From Planctomycetota bacterium (GTDB lineage: Bacteria; Planctomycetota; Phycisphaerae; UBA1845; UTPLA1), in NCBI GenBank assembly GCA_015654675.1, contig JAATGM010000017.1, positions 62,001 to 126,000 of the forward strand: a DNA stretch of 64,000 nt, read 5' to 3'. The notes beneath the pieces are model-generated. The model searched no databases and was not told where the DNA came from. It saw only the letters and a program-made list of their open reading frames with translations. Position numbers and translations under genes: made by a program. This document shows positions 16,952 through 25,881 of the stretch, one piece after another (the first letter of the stretch is position 1; every line of letters starts with the position of its first letter).

Positions 16952-17935
16952 TTACGCGCGGCCTTCCTGCGGCACCGGACACGTTTTTAGGTAGTCGAGC
17001 AACTCTGAGACTTGGGAAGTCGCCAGCGCCACACATGAGTCGGCGCCGCCATAGTAGATTCGGACCTCGCCGGTCGCCTTATTGAGAATCCAGCCGCAGG
17101 GGAACACGACATCGCCCACGTCGCCTTGGCGCTCGTAGGGCATTTCTGCCGCGAAGATCCATTCGTCGCTGCGGCGGAGGACGATACGCGGATCTTCGAG
17201 GTCGAGCAGTGCGAGTCCAAGACGATAGAGGCATCCGCCGGCGGTGTGGCGGACGCCGTGATAGAGGATAAGCCAGCCCTCGGGGGTTTCGAGTGGGGGA
17301 GGGCTGAGGCCGATCTTGTTGGCATCCCACCAGGCGCCGCGGCGCGCGTGCATGAGAACGTGATGGCTGCCCCAATGAATCAAGTCGGGCGAAAACGACA
17401 GCCAGATATGCGCACCGGAGCTGCCGGCGGAGACCGGCCGATGGATCATGGCGTACCGATTTCCAAAACGGCGCGGAAAGATGGCGGCGTCCTTGTCTTC
17501 CGGCGGCATGACGGGGCCGAGGCGCGTAAAGGTGATGAAGTCTTTGGTTCGGGCCAGCGAGACGAGGGGGCCGCTGGGGGAGTAAGCCGTATAGGCGATG
17601 AGCCACTCATTGCGATCCTCGACCCAGGTCAGGCGGGGGTCTTCGATGCCCCAGGCCTCTTCGGCGAAGTTCTTCGGATCGGGAGCAAAGCTGGGGGCCG
17701 AATCGATATGCCAATTTGAGATGCCATCGTTGCTTCGCGCGACGGTTAGGTGTGAATGGCCGCGGCGGTCTTCGACGCGCACGAGCAGGATGGTCTCATC
17801 GCCGATCTGACAGGCGCCGGCGTTAAAGACGGTGTGAGCTGGATAGGGCCAGTCGCGGGCAGTGAGGATCGGATTTGCGCTGTGGCGATTGAACAGCACC
17901 GGGTGCAGGCCAGGGGGTTTGGATTCTCGATACAT
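16952..17935 (-). CDS. GH130-family mannoside phosphorylase/glycosidase
   Basis: 327 aa five-bladed beta-propeller enzyme of glycoside hydrolase family 130, which acts on beta-mannosides, often by phosphorolysis. Seen: NPILTARDWPYPAHTVFNAGA, RVEDRRGHSHLTVARS, the AWGIEDPRLTWVED segment that carries the general-acid Asp, and DANKIGLSPPPLETPEGWLILYHGV. Length is normal. An AAGGAAAACAGA ribosome site precedes ATG 17935. It is the last gene of an operon with a six-hairpin protein and a GT4 glycosyltransferase, a set that suggests making and trimming of a mannose-containing glycan or glycoside (inference). Phosphorylase versus hydrolase is not resolved. Confidence 0.9.
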   Translation of the reverse strand: MYRESKPPGLHPVLFNRHSANPILTARDWPYPAHTVFNAGACQIGDETILLVRVEDRRGHSHLTVARSNDGISNWHIDSAPSFAPDPKNFAEEAWGIEDPRLTWVEDRNEWLIAYTAYSPSGPLVSLARTKDFITFTRLGPVMPPEDKDAAIFPRRFGNRYAMIHRPVSAGSSGAHIWLSFSPDLIHWGSHHVLMHARRGAWWDANKIGLSPPPLETPEGWLILYHGVRHTAGGCLYRLGLALLDLEDPRIVLRRSDEWIFAAEMPYERQGDVGDVVFPCGWILNKATGEVRIYYGGADSCVALATSQVSELLDYLKTCPVPQEGRA

Positions 17936-17980
17936 TCTGTTTTCCTTCTGCGCGAGTTCTCGTCGTTGACTCGCGAATTG

Positions 17981-19135
17981 TTATCCACCGACTGCCGCGA
18001 TCTTTCGCCTTTTCGGGGGCGCGGGCTGCAGTTCGGCGTGATGCATTTCTGACAATAGGTAGGCCAGCGTCGACTCGGCTCCCTGGTTTCGATTGACGCC
18101 CGATGCCTGCAGACCGTCGCAGCATGCCCCGAGCCGGGCATCGACGAGCGTTTGTCCGAGACTGTTGCGGCCGTGAAACCAGTTGCGAGCGCGATGGAAG
18201 GCGGCGATGTAGTGCTCTTCGCCGAGGAGGCGAAATGCGGCGAGGGCGGCATCGGCCATTGTGGCGGCTTCGACCGGCTGTTGATCGTAGGGGGACTTTT
18301 CTTCGCCGTGCGAATACCACGCGCTGTTGCCGACGGGCCAGAAAACTCCGTCTGTCGTTGTCCGGCTGTCGAGGAAGGCGAACGACGCCTTCGCAACGTC
18401 GACGAACGGTTCCTTGGGCCAGCATTCGGCTCCGATGAATAGGGCGTGGGGCAAGACCGCGTTGGCATAGGTCATTCGCGACTCAAACCACTGCCAGTCG
18501 GGGCGCTCAGAACGGTGATAGCATTCGAGTAGTCGCTGCGCAGCGGAAAAGGCGACGCTTTCGAGCGATTCGAAGTTTGTCACACCCGCCGACCTCAGGT
18601 GGCCCCAGGCCTGGACGACGTAGGCCTGCGCACGGATGCTGCGGAGATCGGCGATGGTGGGCAGAACGCGCTCAATCAGCTCGCGCGCCAGGATGCGGTA
18701 ATCATTTGGCAGACTGCTACCGAGCACTTCGGCCAAGGCGCGGACGGCCTGGCCCTGACAATCGCCGTCTCCGTCAGTGTCGAGCCAGTGACGCTGGTAG
18801 CTCAGCAGGTTGTGGAATCCGCCGCCAGGACGACGGGCGTACTCCAGGAGACTCAAATACTTTGTTACCCGGCTCAGCATGCGCGGCTTGGCGTGCTGGC
18901 ACCAGAGGCGCGTGCAGAGGCGGAGGGCGCGGGCGTTGTCGTCGATGGTGTAACCGCTTTCGCGGCGAGGTACGCTGTAAATTGCGTGCTGGATGAGCCC
19001 AGTGGAATCCGTCATTCGGTCCAGGTGGGTGAAGGAAATGGCGGGTGGGGCGGATTCCAGCGCGCGCCTTGGGTCGACCGTGCCATCGGCTTGCGTCTTT
19101 TCCTCGGCGATCATTAGCGTATTGACTCCATTCAT
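17981..19135 (-). CDS. (alpha/alpha)6-barrel glycosidase-like protein
   Basis: 384 aa, predicted mostly helical. Motifs include SGYTIDDNARALR, YARRPGGGFHNLLSYQRHWLD and WPVGNSAWYSHGEEKSPYDQQPVEA, which I associate with proteins fused to or adjacent to GT4 glycosyltransferases and annotated as glycosidases or glycosyltransferase C-terminal parts. The DDN and DQQP motifs lie where a six-hairpin barrel would place acidic active-site residues. ATG 19135 overlaps the stop of the GT4 gene (TAATG), so translation is coupled. Enzymatic function is inferred, and substrate is unknown. Confidence 0.75.
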   Translation of the reverse strand: MNGVNTLMIAEEKTQADGTVDPRRALESAPPAISFTHLDRMTDSTGLIQHAIYSVPRRESGYTIDDNARALRLCTRLWCQHAKPRMLSRVTKYLSLLEYARRPGGGFHNLLSYQRHWLDTDGDGDCQGQAVRALAEVLGSSLPNDYRILARELIERVLPTIADLRSIRAQAYVVQAWGHLRSAGVTNFESLESVAFSAAQRLLECYHRSERPDWQWFESRMTYANAVLPHALFIGAECWPKEPFVDVAKASFAFLDSRTTTDGVFWPVGNSAWYSHGEEKSPYDQQPVEAATMADAALAAFRLLGEEHYIAAFHRARNWFHGRNSLGQTLVDARLGACCDGLQASGVNRNQGAESTLAYLLSEMHHAELQPAPPKRRKIAAVGG

Positions 19136-20370
19136 TACACCGCTCCGGGCAACAATTTGTGGGACTGGCCATTTGAGCCGACTCTTGGTGGGGACATCGC
19201 GGACACTTGAGTGCGTCTATTAGCGCTTGCGGTTGCAATATCGGTGAAGAAGTTGAGATACTCGCGGCCCACGTTCGGCCAGCGCATCGGTCTGGCATAT
19301 TCGTATGCCTTTCGGCGGGTCTCCAGTCGGAGTGGTTCGTTTTGCATAAACTGAAGGACCGCCTCGGCAAGCGGGTCGCTCTGACAGAACGGCACCAGCA
19401 GGCCGCGTCCATTTGCGAGGACTTCTTCGGCATATAGATAGGAAGTGCTGACCACCGGCCGGCCCGCGGCCATGGCATAGGCCAACGTTCCGCTCGCAAT
19501 CTGGTCTTTTCCAACGTAGGGAGTGACGTAGACGTCGCAGGCCTGCAAGTGCTCTAGGAGATCTTCGAGACAGAGGAACTTGTTTACAAAGCGAACATGC
19601 GCGCCGACGCCGAGCTTCTCGGCCATCTCGACCAAACTCTCGCGATAGACTTCTCCCTCCTGGCGTTTGACCTGCGGGTGCGTCACGCCAACGATCAGGT
19701 AAATCGCTTCGGGAAAGGCCGCCACGATGCGCGGCATGGCCTTAATCATGTACTCCAGCCCTTTACCGCGGTTGATCAGTCCAAAGGTGCAGATGACGCG
19801 CCGGCCGGCCAGACCCAGCCGCAGCTTGTGGTCCGCTTCATGGTTCGGGGCTACCTCGGGGACTCCGTGCGGGATCATCCGCACGCCCGCGTCTGGCACA
19901 TCGTAGACACTTGATAGCAGGCGCGCGGCGACGTTGGTCATCACCACGATTCCGTGACTGTGGGCCGCCAGGTGCCGGATGATTCTTCGCGGTTGGGGGG
20001 CCGGCTCCGTCATTAATGTATGCAGGGTGAGTACGATTGGTTTGTGACAGGAGAGAACGAAGTCGAGGATCCTGGCGCCCCATTCGCCCGGGTACAGGCC
20101 GAATTCGTGCTGCAGACTGATTACATCGTATGGGCCGTCATTCGCGAATTCCGCGGCACGGCGATAGGCGTCTTTCTGATTGTTGTTGATGATGTGGGCG
20201 ACGCGCGGGTCTTCATAATCGAGGCCGAGAGTTTTCTGAATCGCGGCCAGTGCAGAGACCGGCGCCCGCGCTGCCAAATCGAGTGCGTCTGCCGAATCCT
20301 TCGTGAACGTGGCCAAGCCGCATTCTTCAGGCGGATAAGTGGATACAAACAATGGTCGGACGGCTCGCAC
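19135..20370 (-). CDS. GT4-family glycosyltransferase
   Basis: 411 aa GT-B-fold retaining glycosyltransferase using a nucleotide sugar. N-terminal domain begins [15 protein letters not shown], typical of this GT4 subgroup; the C-terminal domain has [19 protein letters not shown], the EX7E-like donor site in [17 protein letters not shown], and [13 protein letters not shown]. It starts at GTG 20370 with GGAGGTGTTAC directly upstream. It is the first gene of the three-gene sugar operon (GT4, six-hairpin, GH130). Cytosolic; sugar and acceptor are unknown, though mannose is likely from the GH130 partner. Confidence 0.9.
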   Translation of the reverse strand: MRAVRPLFVSTYPPEECGLATFTKDSADALDLAARAPVSALAAIQKTLGLDYEDPRVAHIINNNQKDAYRRAAEFANDGPYDVISLQHEFGLYPGEWGARILDFVLSCHKPIVLTLHTLMTEPAPQPRRIIRHLAAHSHGIVVMTNVAARLLSSVYDVPDAGVRMIPHGVPEVAPNHEADHKLRLGLAGRRVICTFGLINRGKGLEYMIKAMPRIVAAFPEAIYLIVGVTHPQVKRQEGEVYRESLVEMAEKLGVGAHVRFVNKFLCLEDLLEHLQACDVYVTPYVGKDQIASGTLAYAMAAGRPVVSTSYLYAEEVLANGRGLLVPFCQSDPLAEAVLQFMQNEPLRLETRRKAYEYARPMRWPNVGREYLNFFTDIATASANRRTQVSAMSPPRVGSNGQSHKLLPGAV

Positions 20371-20420
20371 GTAACACCTCCAAGCTCAGCAGGTACGATT
20401 CAGGATCGAATTCGGCTGCA

Positions 20421-20648
20421 TCAAGCTTTCCGGGCGCCCATAACGATCGCGCCGACACCGCCGGCCAGCGCCAATCCGCCAAGGATCGGCGACAGCGGCA
20501 AGGTCTTTTGCGTATCGGCCGTCAGTTTGACGCCTCCCACGTTCACCAGCGTGTCGCGCTTCGTGTAGCTGACGCCCTGCCAGATGAGGGCTGCGGCTCC
20601 GAGGACGGCCAGTATTACTCCGATAGTGATCAAGTTATTACGACCCAT
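20421..20648 (-). CDS. Small membrane protein (DUF3185-like)
   Basis: 75 aa with two hydrophobic helices: LITIGVILAVLGAAALIW near the N-terminus and PILGGLALAGGVGAIVM near the C-terminus, separated by a short loop VSYTKRDTLVNVGGVKLTAD. This arrangement matches DUF3185-type proteins of unknown function that recur near stress genes. AAAGGAATCACGAT precedes ATG 20648. It follows the small DUF3309 gene by 41 bases and so may share its transcript. Confidence 0.7.
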   Translation of the reverse strand: MGRNNLITIGVILAVLGAAALIWQGVSYTKRDTLVNVGGVKLTADTQKTLPLSPILGGLALAGGVGAIVMGARKA

Positions 20649-20689
20649 ATCGTGATTCCTTTCGATGCGCGTGGGCGTTGCGTCCGCGA

Positions 20690-20848
20690 CTAGAAGCGAT
20701 GGCCGGTTATCACGAGAACGAGCAAGATGACCACGACGAGGCCGAGCCCGCCGCTTGGTCCGTAGCCCCAGCTTTTGCTGTGCGGCCACGCGGGAAACGA
20801 TCCGAGGAGCATCAGCACCAGGACGACGAGCAATATGGTGGACAACAT
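20690..20848 (-). CDS. DUF3309 small membrane protein
   Basis: 52 aa protein with an N-terminal helix LSTILLVVLVLMLLG, the central WPHSKSWGYGPSGGLG motif typical of DUF3309, and a second helix LVVVILLVLVI. A textbook AAGGAG ribosome site lies eight bases before ATG 20848. Function is unknown; family members are small membrane proteins common in bacteria that carry osmotic or envelope stress genes. It sits with other such proteins in the island. Confidence 0.85.
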   Translation of the reverse strand: MLSTILLVVLVLMLLGSFPAWPHSKSWGYGPSGGLGLVVVILLVLVITGHRF

Positions 20849-20957
20849 GTCAATTCTCCTTGCAGCTGCGATCCATTTCGCAATGTGCGGTTCGCGTCAT
20901 TTGTTCCGGACGCGTGACGGTTATTCGAGTCTCTTTCTGCCGCGGTTCGGGGCGGAG

Positions 20958-22565
20958 CTATGGACGATCCTTCGGGTTTGCCTTTTGCGGTTCCTTTGAC
21001 TTTGGCGTGAGTTGTTCTGGCGCAGGCGGCTGCTTCAACACCTTCACCACTTCGTCGGCGGCGGCCGGTCGCTTGGGCTCGGGCGCTTTGGGGTCGATCT
21101 TCGGAACCTGGTGACGCTTTGGCGGGGCCTGCTCTTTCGTGAGCTTGTCGGCCGGCTTCGCGACGATGGGTGACCGCGGGGCTTTCAATCGCACTGGAGC
21201 CGCGACCGGCGGGACCATTTGGGGAGCGGGTCGATCGGCGGGCTTCGCAGCAACTGCAACATTCCCGGAAGGAATGGTCTTCGGCTGCTCGATCGGTTGT
21301 GACGGTTTCGACGGGGCGACGAGGACCTTTCTGTCCATCTTCTGGCGTTCACCGCGGTATTGCTGGATTTGTTGCCCGAGTTGCGCGAGCTTTAGTCTTT
21401 CATCCTGGGCGAGTGGTTGAAACCGCTGGGGGCCGCCGACGCGCTTGATGAATTGAGCCAGGGGCGCAGCGAAGGAGAGTCTTTGGTCATCGGGGGCGAC
21501 GCCTTTCGAGAGTAGGTCGCGCATCGCGGCGAGGGTACGCACAGGTCGTGCTTCATCGTGGTCTCGACGCTGAGTGAACGCCGTTTCGTTGCGCTGCTGC
21601 CAGTCTCGATCGTTGCGATGTTCCCAGCGCTGATGGGCGAAGATCGGGTCGTAGCCGAAGCGATTCGAATTAGCCGCGAACGGCGAGTAGTAGCCCGCGG
21701 TCTGGTAAGCCGGGGCGTAGTAATCGCCAAAGTAGTAGTGTTGGTATCGCGGTCGCAAGAAGAGCTGATTCGCAAAGACGGACAGGTTAATGACGATCGA
21801 CGGCGAATATCGGAAGTCTGGTCGCGAATACGCTGGAGAATCGAAGTACACGGGCGCGAATAGAACGCCGCGGCGGTCGATGGAATGATCCCAGTAGCCG
21901 TCGGAAAAGACATAGCCGCGCGGCGCCCACGTGTAGTGAGCTGGGACCCAATCCCAATCCGGCCGGCCGGCTGCCCAGTAACCCGGGCGCCAGGCGTAAC
22001 GGCCTGACTGCCAGATCCAGGAACCTGGTACCCAACCCAAGTTCGTCGCAGGCGCGGCAATATTGGGGCCGACCTCAAGGGAGACGGGCGGCTGCGGAAG
22101 ATATTCGGTTTCAGTTTCGGCTGCGTCGGCCCAGTAGCCAGAGGTCCATTGGAAGCTCTGGCCAGACTGGCCCCAATAGCCGGGTGTCCACTGCCGTCCG
22201 GGCGGAAGATCGCGCCAGATTCCGCTGACCCACAGATAATTATTGCGTTCGTCATCCCAGGCCCAGTAGCCGGGAATCCACGAGACGTTAGCACCGTCGG
22301 GTCGCTGGTCGGGCGGCAGTTCTTCGATGATGTCGGGCGGCGCCTGCGAGACGACGATACCAGGCTCGGGGTTGAAGGTGACTGTCTCTGCAAATGCCTC
22401 GTGGACCGGACCGCGCGTCAGGATCTGCATTCCTTGCTGGGTGTCGGACAAATCGCCGTGTGGGGCAATGGCGCCTTGGAATGAATCCGCTGTTTCCAGC
22501 CCGAACGCCGCGAGGACGATGACCAGGGGCATTAAGGTGCAAATGGCTGCACGACGTACTTTCAT
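20958..22565 (-). CDS. Secreted WxxGYW-repeat protein
   Basis: 535 aa from ATG 22565 (GGAG seven bases upstream). Signal peptide at residues 1-27. Residues about 90-240 contain at least six Trp/Tyr-rich units of the type WIPGYW, WTPGYW, WTSGYW, WVPGSW and WRPGYW, a YXWGXW-like repeat family found in envelope proteins. A Tyr-rich stretch (YQHYYFGDYYAPAY) follows, then a long Pro/Lys/Ala-rich C-terminal tail (about 150 residues), probably disordered. Likely periplasmic or outer-surface. The function of the family is not known. Confidence 0.8.
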   Translation of the reverse strand: MKVRRAAICTLMPLVIVLAAFGLETADSFQGAIAPHGDLSDTQQGMQILTRGPVHEAFAETVTFNPEPGIVVSQAPPDIIEELPPDQRPDGANVSWIPGYWAWDDERNNYLWVSGIWRDLPPGRQWTPGYWGQSGQSFQWTSGYWADAAETETEYLPQPPVSLEVGPNIAAPATNLGWVPGSWIWQSGRYAWRPGYWAAGRPDWDWVPAHYTWAPRGYVFSDGYWDHSIDRRGVLFAPVYFDSPAYSRPDFRYSPSIVINLSVFANQLFLRPRYQHYYFGDYYAPAYQTAGYYSPFAANSNRFGYDPIFAHQRWEHRNDRDWQQRNETAFTQRRDHDEARPVRTLAAMRDLLSKGVAPDDQRLSFAAPLAQFIKRVGGPQRFQPLAQDERLKLAQLGQQIQQYRGERQKMDRKVLVAPSKPSQPIEQPKTIPSGNVAVAAKPADRPAPQMVPPVAAPVRLKAPRSPIVAKPADKLTKEQAPPKRHQVPKIDPKAPEPKRPAAADEVVKVLKQPPAPEQLTPKSKEPQKANPKDRP

Positions 22566-22666
22566 TTTCCTACTCCATCGATGAGGTGAATTCATTTGAC
22601 CGATGTTTAGCCGCGAAGTCGGACGACGCACCGACCGGCTGCGGCCGGCAATTAATCGTGCGACTC

Positions 22667-22900
22667 TCAGCAGTTTCCGTAGGGCGCCGGGAAGCCGAAC
22701 ATCGCATCAATTCGCGCGCCGACCAGTCGGGGCCGATCGCGACTCACTACCGGATAGACGGTTGCGTCTTCCTTCACTTCAAAACTCAGTCTTACGCGAT
22801 TGCTCGCGATCTCGAGTACGGTGACCGTCAGCAGGCGTTCGAACGGATTCTCGCCGCCTACTGCGACCGACTCGCCTTTTCGTATCGAAAGTTCCAACAT
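22667..22900 (-). CDS. CsrA-family protein, divergent
   Basis: 77 aa from ATG 22900 with GGGAGGTTTGGAC upstream. N-terminal MLELSIRKGESVAVGG and RLLTVTVLEIASNRVRLSF align with CsrA beta-strands 1-4, with a short insertion (ENPFER) after GG. The strand-5 region reads ATVYPVVSRDR instead of the usual VHREEI, so the Arg that contacts RNA (Arg44 of E. coli CsrA) is missing. RNA binding is thus doubtful; a regulatory or decoy role is possible. It is monocistronic or paired with the WxxGYW gene 101 bases downstream. Confidence 0.75.
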   Translation of the reverse strand: MLELSIRKGESVAVGGENPFERLLTVTVLEIASNRVRLSFEVKEDATVYPVVSRDRPRLVGARIDAMFGFPAPYGNC

Positions 22901-23067
22901 GTCCAAACCTCCCGATTCGTCAATCATCCTTGAACGTACTCCACACCTGTTTCGGTGCGCGGCTTCTACCAGGCCGCTCATGCCTCCGACCCCCCTCTGG
23001 GCCGGAGGCAGAGTCCCGGTGAATCGCCCGCCGGTGCGACTTGCGTCGCGCGGCGAGCGGGATCAAG

Positions 23068-23238
23068 TCAATTCGGCGCTCGTCTGAACATGCCGGCCAG
23101 GAAGCTCAGTACGGCAAGGACGAGGAAAACGAAGACGAGGATCTTCGCGCCTTCCCATGAGTAGCTCGCCACTCCGCCGAATCCGAAGAAGGCGGCGATC
23201 AATGCAATCACAATGAAGATGACGGCCAGTCGTAGCAT
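23068..23238 (-). CDS. DUF1328 (YtjA-family) small membrane protein
   Basis: 56 aa: first helix MLRLAVIFIVIALIAAFFG with a GFGGVA turn, then a second helix ILVFVFLVLAVLSFLAG and a short basic end. This is the YtjA/DUF1328 layout. AAGGAG lies eight bases before ATG 23238. The family is widespread, small and of unknown function, often induced under stress. Its neighbours in the island are of the same kind. Confidence 0.88.
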   Translation of the reverse strand: MLRLAVIFIVIALIAAFFGFGGVASYSWEGAKILVFVFLVLAVLSFLAGMFRRAPN

Positions 23239-23355
23239 GATTAGTTTCTCCTTGCCGAATCAGCGATTGCCTAAACTAGTGCCACGCACCTCGAGAACCC
23301 CGATGCCCGCTTCAACTGCTAGCAGTCGCAAAGCGGGCTTCGGGGGTTGTAGTCG

Positions 23356-24225
23356 CTAAGCGCCCGCCTTGGTCCAATAGGGCTGAGCGTTGTAGTAGGT
23401 GTGGGTTTCCGTGGCCCAACGCTGGTCGGTGACATTCGGCCAATTGTTCTTGCCGAAACCGACCGAGTCCTTGAGCTGATCCTTGTTGACGTTGAGGACA
23501 TACGCCTTGGCGTCCGTCGGGAGGGTCAGGGCGCTCCAGGGCACAGCGAAGAACTTGTCGTTGTAGGAGAGAACACCGTAGAGAATGCGGCCGCAATCGG
23601 GATCGATGACGAGATCGCTAAGCTTGCCGATGTCCTGCTTCTGAGCATCCACGACGTTCTTTCCGCACAAGTCGCTGCACTTCTGCCAGGCGGTCGTGCG
23701 CTGGTTCCAGCGCTTTCGATAGTCGCCGGCCGCGTCGTCCGATGCCGAATTCCAGTACGGCGTCACGTTATAGAACTTGTAAGTGGATGTCGCCCACTGC
23801 TCGTCGGCGAAGTTCGGCCAGTGGGCCTTCTCGAAACCGGTGGCGGTCTTCAGCCGGTCCTTCTCGACGTTGAGGGTAAAGGCCTTGCTGTCGCCGGAGA
23901 GTTCGAGCGACTGCCAGGGGATGGCGAAGAGCTTATCGCCCATTCCCAGAAATCCGCCGAAGGACAGGACGCCGTAGAGGATCCGGCCCGAATTGGGATC
24001 GACGACGATGTCCTCAATCTTTCCGAGGTTTTCGTTGGCGGCGTTAACGACCTTTTTGTCCATGAGGTCGGTGCATTTCTGCCACCGTTTGCCCATGCTG
24101 AAGTCGTTGGCGGACGGCGTGGCATCGCCGGCCATGGCCAGCCCGCTGAGGGCGAGCACGGTCACAGTAGTGGTTGATGCGATCACCCACTGTTTGATGG
24201 TCTTCGATTTGATACTTGTAATCAT
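23356..24225 (-). CDS. Exported protein with two PRC-barrel domains
   Basis: 289 aa from ATG 24225 (GGAG seven bases upstream). Signal peptide residues about 1-32 end AMAG. Two PRC-barrel domains in tandem: one with LMDKKVVNAANENLGKIEDI..PNSGRILYGVLSFGG, the other with LCGKNVVDAQKQDIGKLSDL..PDCGRILYGVLSY; each ends with an FAVPW/FAIPW strand and a short W/Y-rich linker. PRC barrels are protein-interaction folds. Periplasmic location and a stress-related role are inferred from the signal peptide and context. Confidence 0.88.
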   Translation of the reverse strand: MITSIKSKTIKQWVIASTTTVTVLALSGLAMAGDATPSANDFSMGKRWQKCTDLMDKKVVNAANENLGKIEDIVVDPNSGRILYGVLSFGGFLGMGDKLFAIPWQSLELSGDSKAFTLNVEKDRLKTATGFEKAHWPNFADEQWATSTYKFYNVTPYWNSASDDAAGDYRKRWNQRTTAWQKCSDLCGKNVVDAQKQDIGKLSDLVIDPDCGRILYGVLSYNDKFFAVPWSALTLPTDAKAYVLNVNKDQLKDSVGFGKNNWPNVTDQRWATETHTYYNAQPYWTKAGA

Positions 24226-24325
24226 TTTGTTCTCCGTGTGGCGTCGATCCGGCACGGCTACGCCGCTGTGCCTTCACGCGCCTTGTCAACCTCGTGCGTC
24301 GCGGTCCAATTTGGACGGCGATCGA

Positions 24326-24886
24326 TTAGCGCCAATATTCCGGCGTAAACTCCCAGCCCTGGGGGGAATTCTGCCACCCACCGGCGACAAAAAGCTCACC
24401 CGGCCTGAGTTGCTCAATGCGACCCGGCTGCCATGAGAAGCCGCTGGCATCCGCGACCCAATGGCCGCCGACCCAGAATTCCTCACGGCCCGGAGTGTGT
24501 GAAGGAGTCTCAACTCGTGTAAGCGGTGGTTCCTTTGCGGATACGACAGTCACGTGAGATTGCTGGCTCTCGGCCGTCGCCAGTCCGGGTCCGTATCGGG
24601 ACTCTGCGGCGTGCGCGCGTGTCTGATCAGCGACCGACGGAGCGGCGACAGTGTGTGTCTGCATGTTTGAGTCATAAGACTGCCGAGTGCTGTAGCTCGT
24701 GTCATTAACGGACTGCTGCCGCGGCGGGTAGAGGGGAGTTTCCGAACGCGACGCAACGTACGTTGTATTGCGGCGCGACTCGTTCGTGCGTGTCGACTTG
24801 TCAGTCGACGCGCATCCGGACGATAGCGTTAGGCATGCCGCGGTTGGCAGCAATGCCGAGGTCATTCTCAGGAATTTGGTAAACAT
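24326..24886 (-). CDS. Lipoprotein with WxxGxW-type C-terminus
   Basis: 186 aa. The N-terminal signal ends LSSGCAST, a good lipobox, so it should be lipid-anchored. The middle is Ser/Thr/Gln-rich and probably disordered. The C-terminal 50 residues hold WVGGHW, FSWQPGRI, FVAGGW and GWEFTPEYW, related to the WxxGYW units of the protein at 20958. An AAGGATGACTCA site precedes ATG 24886. It may be the third gene of the operon led by the first structured RNA (mpsC, csrA, lipoprotein). Function unknown. Confidence 0.75.
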   Translation of the reverse strand: MFTKFLRMTSALLPTAACLTLSSGCASTDKSTRTNESRRNTTYVASRSETPLYPPRQQSVNDTSYSTRQSYDSNMQTHTVAAPSVADQTRAHAAESRYGPGLATAESQQSHVTVVSAKEPPLTRVETPSHTPGREEFWVGGHWVADASGFSWQPGRIEQLRPGELFVAGGWQNSPQGWEFTPEYWR

Positions 24887-25047
24887 TGAGTCATCCTTTT
24901 CTGTTTGCGTTCGCTTTCACTCTCGGGCGACGTTTCTGCCGCATACGCGGCGAAACGCGTCAATCGTCGACTTTGTGATTTCATTCCCGTCATTCGCCTC
25001 CTTTCCATCTGCACGGAAAGGGCCGCGTCCGTGCGACAGGGCCCGGA

Positions 25048-25389
25048 CTAATCGCCCGATCGCTTTCCTAAGTCCCCGCCTGAAGCACTCAATGAGCCGG
25101 ATTCCGCCGGCGATGCCGCGGGCGCTGCGGGGCCGCCGCCTTCGTTGTCCCACCGATCGAGTTCACCCTTGCCCACTGCGGAGCATTCCGCTGTTTGGCC
25201 CGGAGGAACGCGGCCGGCATTTCGTTCCCAGATTTCCTGACGCAGGACGGATACATTCGGATCGCCGTCGAATCCCAGTCGAACTTTGCTTCCGCTGACC
25301 TCCAGCACGGTCACGGTGAGCATGTGTTTGCCGCTGTCCTTGCCGCTGACGACAATGGATTCAAGGGGCTTTCTCGTCAGGACCAGCAC
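25048..25389 (-). CDS. csrA: CsrA-family RNA-binding regulator with C-terminal extension
   Basis: 113 aa from GTG 25389 (CGGAG eight bases upstream). Residues 1-60 match CsrA: MLVLTRK, a short insertion (KDSGKH), LTVTVLEVSGSKVRLGF, then VSVLRQEIWERN, which keeps the RNA-contacting Arg. CsrA dimers bind GGA motifs in mRNA leaders and change translation or stability. The rest is a Gly/Pro/Ser-rich tail of about 50 residues not found in canonical 61-aa CsrA. It lies 16 bases after the MpsC gene in the operon headed by structured RNA copy 1, so it could regulate its own leader (inference). Confidence 0.87.
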   Translation of the reverse strand: MLVLTRKPLESIVVSGKDSGKHMLTVTVLEVSGSKVRLGFDGDPNVSVLRQEIWERNAGRVPPGQTAECSAVGKGELDRWDNEGGGPAAPAASPAESGSLSASGGDLGKRSGD

Positions 25390-25405
25390 GGCGCTCGCTC
25401 CGTTC

Positions 25406-25825
25406 TCATGGCTGGTCGTCCGTTCCGGTTTTGTTCCAGACGTCTTCGGGGATGCTGCTGGCGAGCAGATAGACCTGGACCGTTGTGCCGGAAGAAAAGA
25501 CTCCAACAACGGTACCGCTGGCGGGTTCGACTTCTGCTGTCGCTTCACGAACTTCGACGCCGGTGATTCGCTTGATCTCTTCGCGCAGGGAACTGGAAGT
25601 TGTGGTAAAGAGTTGCCGGTGGAACTCCTGCACTTGGGCAGCGCCGGCGGGACTTCGCGCCAGGTTGCGTTCGGCTTCAGATAGCGCGCCGTGCAGGGTG
25701 ATGACCAGGGTGCCGTCGCTCTGGACGACACTGACCGATTGAGGCGCATGCCCGGTGCGCTGCTTCTCGTAAGCGCTTGCAGCGCGGGCGATTCGTTGAG
25801 CCATGTTCGAATTGATTTTGTCCAT
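25406..25825 (-). CDS. MpsC/DUF2294-domain protein (copy 1)
   Basis: 139 aa from ATG 25825 (MDKINSNMAQ); ATG 25834 is an alternative. The body matches DUF2294, now called the MpsC domain after a staphylococcal Na+-dependent membrane-potential system: RTGHAPQSVSVVQSDGTLVITLHGALSEAE, then AQVQEFHRQLF and EEIKRITGVEVREATAEV. No membrane segment is visible, so it would be cytosolic. It is the first gene after structured RNA copy 1 and is followed by csrA. The staphylococcal partners MpsA/B are not in the window, so function here is open. Confidence 0.8.
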   Translation of the reverse strand: MDKINSNMAQRIARAASAYEKQRTGHAPQSVSVVQSDGTLVITLHGALSEAERNLARSPAGAAQVQEFHRQLFTTTSSSLREEIKRITGVEVREATAEVEPASGTVVGVFSSGTTVQVYLLASSIPEDVWNKTGTDDQP

Positions 25826-25881
25826 CGGTGCCATCCCGGGTGAACGCGTTTGGCCCGCGTTACCGAAAAACTGAGCGGAAT

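Noticed and set aside
24863-24993. 41-residue frame MTGMKSQSRRLTRF... upstream of the lipoprotein
   Set aside because: An AAGGAGG lies only three bases before its ATG, and the product is Arg/Ser-rich without motifs; it could be a coupling peptide but cannot be supported.
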